From positions 1 through 41,011 of the forward strand of contig CAYHEP010000004.1 in assembly GCA_964355775.1 (NCBI GenBank): 41,011 nt of DNA, read 5' to 3'. Each line of letters opens with the position of its first letter. Position 1 is the first letter of the stretch. Made by a program: the position numbers and the translations under genes. The notes under the pieces are model-generated. The model saw only the letters and a list, made by a program, of their open reading frames with translations, did not search any database and had not been told where the DNA came from. The stretch comes from JBBTSB01 sp964355775 (GTDB taxonomy: Bacteria > Patescibacteriota > Minisyncoccia > 2-02-FULL-40-12 > IGHO2-01-FULL-4-A). This document shows, in pieces, positions 38,525 to 41,011 of this stretch.

Positions 38525-40189
38525 TTATTCCTGGACAACACGAAGGATTTCTTCAATCGTTGTTAAGCCGGCAAGCGCCTTGATAAATCCGTCTTCCAGC
38601 ATGCTCGTCATGCCTTTACCAAAAGCGATTTTTTGAATATCTCCGGCGTTTGCGCGTTTCATGATCGCATCACGGATGTCATCGTCTATTTCAAGCACCT
38701 CGTAAATACTGATCCGTCCGGAGTATCCGGTATCTCCGCACGTTGCACATCCCTTACCGTAATAAAAATCACGATGGTTAGCGAGCAGTTTTACCGGAAG
38801 GTAATCTTTGAGGCGGTCGTGTTCCGCATCGGAGAGTTTTTTCTTTTCCTTGCAATCCTTGCAAACCATGCGCACGAGTCGTTGGCCGATGGCGATATTG
38901 ACCGTTGATGCAATGAGAAACGGCTCGACACCCATGTCCAATAAGCGCGGGAGGGTAGTGGCGGCATCGTTGGTGTGTATCGTAGATAATAGGAGGTGAC
39001 CGGTAAGTGCGGCGTTGACGGCGATACCTGCCGTTTCTTTGTCGCGGATTTCACCGACCATGATGACATCAGGATCTTGTCGCAATATTGATCGCAGTCC
39101 GTCAGCGAACGTAAGTCCGGAAGCGGAATTTACTTGAATTTGATTGATACCTTGAAGAGAGTATTCGATCGGGTCTTCAATGGTAATGATAGAAATATCG
39201 GGAATGTTGAGTTTGCGAAGTACGGTATACAGTGTCGTAGTCTTTCCGGAACCGGTCGGACCGGTCGCGAGAATCATGCCATTTGGTTTTTCGATCGCAT
39301 GCAGGACTTTTTTACGGTCGGCATCGGAAAACGTCAGATCATCCAGCGACTTGATTTCCGCCTGCTCCACTAGGAGACGAAGCACGGCATTTTCGCCGTA
39401 GTAGGTCGGGATGACCGAAACACGGACGTCGAACTGGCGCGGCAGTCCTTTTACGTTTGTCTTAAAGCGTCCGTCCTGCGCCGATTGATGTTCGTCGGTA
39501 CGCATGCCCGCAAGCACTTTGACACGAGTGATAACTTCCGATTGTATATTTTTTGGAAATGAAAACACATCCTGAAGCAAACCGTCGATGCGGAGACGCA
39601 CGGCGACGCGCTCGGATTCCGGCTTGATATGGATGTCGGAGGATCGAACCAAATAGGCGTACATGATGAGATTGTCCATCAGTGGAACAATCGGAACTTC
39701 CGCGTTGGGCGTCACGAGCGTCCGTTCGACTTCCGCTTTGATACGCTTTTGTTCGCTGATCATGGGTGCCATGGGACCGGATTGGGAATGCACATGGCCG
39801 AGCATTCCTTTTATTGAAAGCATCTCCTTGATCTTGGAAGCCATTTCCTCCGTATTGGTGTAGCTTTTGATGAGATACGACTGAACTCCCATTTCTGAAA
39901 TAGTCGTGATTTCGTCCTTTGCTTCCACATCGGACAACACAACGATTGGGGGAAACACCACTTGATGCTCTCGTTGGATTTTGCGTAAGACTCCCAAGAA
40001 GGTTTTTATCTGTCCCATCGGTAGATCGAGGAAGACCGCGCTCGGTTTTACATCAACGATCTTGTGAAGACCCTCTTTTCCGTCGCGTGTCGAAACAACA
40101 TTGTACCCGTCCTTTTTCAGTTTTTGCGAAAGTATCCCTCCAATAAAAAGATTGGACTCAACAAGGAGTATGGTTTGGCTGGATTCCAC
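38525..40189 (-). CDS. pilB: PilB/GspE type IV pilus motor ATPase fused to an N-terminal receiver domain
   Basis: The last 400 residues of this 554-residue protein are a PilB motor: SSDIHIKP (183-190), Walker A GPTGSGKTT (310-318), Asp box ITIEDPIEYSLQGINQIQVN, Walker B VIMVGEIRD, His box LSTIHTND and a zinc site CKDC with CATC. Residues 1-125 read as a response-regulator receiver domain (ILLVESNLFIGGILSQKLKKDGY, AVFLDLPMG with Asp55, VVLSDV, SYLIKSY with Lys108) where PilB usually has a GspE/MshE N-domain. The usual acidic pair is reduced to Glu-Ser, so phosphorylation may be weak or absent. A free response regulator is encoded just upstream. The motor drives pilus extension. Confidence 0.9.
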   Translation of the reverse strand: MESSQTILLVESNLFIGGILSQKLKKDGYNVVSTRDGKEGLHKIVDVKPSAVFLDLPMGQIKTFLGVLRKIQREHQVVFPPIVVLSDVEAKDEITTISEMGVQSYLIKSYTNTEEMASKIKEMLSIKGMLGHVHSQSGPMAPMISEQKRIKAEVERTLVTPNAEVPIVPLMDNLIMYAYLVRSSDIHIKPESERVAVRLRIDGLLQDVFSFPKNIQSEVITRVKVLAGMRTDEHQSAQDGRFKTNVKGLPRQFDVRVSVIPTYYGENAVLRLLVEQAEIKSLDDLTFSDADRKKVLHAIEKPNGMILATGPTGSGKTTTLYTVLRKLNIPDISIITIEDPIEYSLQGINQIQVNSASGLTFADGLRSILRQDPDVIMVGEIRDKETAGIAVNAALTGHLLLSTIHTNDAATTLPRLLDMGVEPFLIASTVNIAIGQRLVRMVCKDCKEKKKLSDAEHDRLKDYLPVKLLANHRDFYYGKGCATCGDTGYSGRISIYEVLEIDDDIRDAIMKRANAGDIQKIAFGKGMTSMLEDGFIKALAGLTTIEEILRVVQE

Positions 40190-40215
40190 CTAATTAGTAT
40201 AGCAAAAAAGAGACG

Positions 40216-40623
40216 CTATGTTTTCAACAGGCGTTTCACTTCGATGACGACTTCGGAAAGATCCTCGCTTTTTTTGATATAATCCATGGCGCCGGCTTCG
40301 CGGGCGAACTTTTCATCAACCCAGCTTGCTTCTTTTTGCGGTTCGCCGTAGTTGGTAAGAAATACGACCTTTAGACTTGCGGTATTCGGGTCGGTTTTTA
40401 GTTTTGCCAAGACTTCTATTCCGTTCATCACTGGCATTTCGACGTCCAACAATACCAGATCCGGTTTTAGCTTTTGTGCCTGCTCGATGCCTATTGTTCC
40501 ACTATTTGCCGTAGCAACCCGAAATCCCGCCGATTCCAGCTTCATCGAAAAAATCTCAAGAAAATCCTTGTTGTCGTCAATGATCAGGATGGTTTGCTTT
40601 GTAGCGTTATTTTGTTCCGTCAT
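40216..40623 (-). CDS. CheY-like response regulator
   Basis: This 135-residue protein is a stand-alone receiver domain with a full set of catalytic residues: ILIIDDNKDF (acidic pair), LVLLDVEMPVMNG (phospho-acceptor Asp), VVFLTNYG (Thr) and YIKKSEDL (Lys). There is no output domain, so it probably acts by binding a partner, perhaps the receiver-PilB protein or a motor. It overlaps the end of the histidine kinase gene, its likely phosphodonor, by 17 bases. Confidence 0.9.
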   Translation of the reverse strand: MTEQNNATKQTILIIDDNKDFLEIFSMKLESAGFRVATANSGTIGIEQAQKLKPDLVLLDVEMPVMNGIEVLAKLKTDPNTASLKVVFLTNYGEPQKEASWVDEKFAREAGAMDYIKKSEDLSEVVIEVKRLLKT

Positions 40624-40777
40624 AAGGCAATTCTACTATAAATGTGCTTCCTTGGCTAGGACCCGGGGATTCGGCGTGGATCGTGCCGTGATGAGCTTCC
40701 ATAAATTTTTTGGCGATATACAATCCCAAGCCGGTGCCTTGGATTTTTTTGGTCTCGCCAGAACTGCGTACGAATTG
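40607..40777 (-). pseudogene. Histidine kinase, C-terminal fragment of the ATPase domain
   Basis: The minus-strand frame reads QFVRSSGETKKIQGTGLGLY, then IAKKFMEAHHGTIHAESPG and STFIVELPYDGTK before a stop at 40607. GTGLGLYI is the G2 box of the HATPase domain. The sequence loses similarity upstream of about 40777, and an in-frame stop lies about 45 bases further on, so the rest of the kinase is absent. This is either a genuine rearrangement or a faulty contig end. Confidence 0.75.
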
Positions 40778-41011
40778 CAGTCGCCACCTAGAAAGTAAAT
40801 TACCTCGTTCACTGGTGAGAATTTACTGAAACTTTGCATGCATGTCTGACCAAAAAAGCGCATAGTCGGCCGAACTGCTTAACTGTGTGGTGGTTCCTTT
40901 GGCGCTCAGTTGAAATTCACCTCTCGAAGCAAATAATATCTTTTTGGTAGAAAACTTTAGGTAATTAGTGGTATTCGTAACCAAAATAGACATTAATGAA
41001 CAGCTTGAATA
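40778..41011. other. Unassigned right edge
   Basis: The expected body of the histidine kinase does not appear here. A minus-strand frame open from the edge includes an ATG at 40993 and ends at 40823 (MSILVTNTTNYLKFSTKK, then a Ser- and Thr-rich stretch). It matches nothing I know. A near-palindrome with TAAATT/AATTTA ends lies at 40796-40825. The stretch may be an inserted element or chimeric sequence. Confidence 0.3.

Noticed and set aside
1..41011. tRNA or rRNA genes
   Set aside because: I saw no cloverleaf with a T-loop GGTTCGA and acceptor pairing, and no rRNA-like stretch. A covariance-model scan would be decisive.
1..41011. Alternative code with TGA read as glycine
   Set aside because: TGA ends many genes exactly at overlaps (for example fic-region, DZR and ABC genes) and read-through would extend proteins past family ends.

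Overview
The window looks like a fragment of a Candidate Phyla Radiation (Patescibacteria) genome. The signs are very tight packing with ATGA and TAATG gene overlaps, many short genes of unknown family, a type IV pilus operon in the CPR style, palindromic repeats inside coding genes, and a large family of cysteine-rich paralogues. TGA is used as an ordinary stop, so there is no sign of code 25. The phylum is an inference from gene content. The window opens inside a gene and ends inside a broken one, so it may be a whole metagenomic contig.

Layout. 1-2907: end of a type I restriction HsdR, a Fic protein flanked by a 23-bp direct repeat, a shortened DUF1059 protein and a small YgjP-like metalloprotease. 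2876-11284: housekeeping genes in one direction (ABC-F ATPase, BaiN/HI0933-like flavoprotein, DoxX-like protein, cytidylyltransferase-like enzyme, ABC-2 exporter pair, and a PfkB kinase plus adenosylhomocysteinase pair that could clear S-adenosylhomocysteine), with the first cysteine-rich paralogue wedged between two of them. 11281-32980: an accessory region dominated by that family, here called DZR for double zinc ribbon. There are eight long copies, one short copy and three fragments. Between them lie KilA-N and Bro-type DNA-binding proteins, a kinase-like protein, small unknown genes, a GIY-YIG nuclease inside a palindromic element, NRAMP and VIT1 metal transporters, an ECF sigma/anti-sigma-like pair, and a type IV toxin-antitoxin pair whose toxin is broken. 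32977-40777: a minus-strand operon of a response regulator, PilB with a fused receiver domain, PilC, four pilin-like proteins (one with an LVIVD beta-propeller) and a TraD/HerA-like ATPase, preceded by the end of a histidine kinase.

The most notable find is a palindromic element with ends CCCGTTAGA/TCTAACGGG present in three forms: a 31-bp perfect palindrome inside one DZR gene, a 66-bp multi-hairpin form inside another, and a 271-bp form carrying a GIY-YIG nuclease gene at a gene junction. Each is flanked by a short direct repeat (ATGAA, ATGTA, ATGAA). Removing the insert plus one repeat restores a paralogue-like protein or a normal gene start. This suggests a GIY-YIG-linked mobile element with non-autonomous derivatives that stay in frame inside genes. 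At least seven further palindrome types occur, several also in coding sequence.

The DZR proteins carry similar eight-cysteine domains at both ends and a duplicated cysteine-rich middle. They often start on the stop codon of the gene before them, so they spread through operons without breaking them. Their function is unknown.
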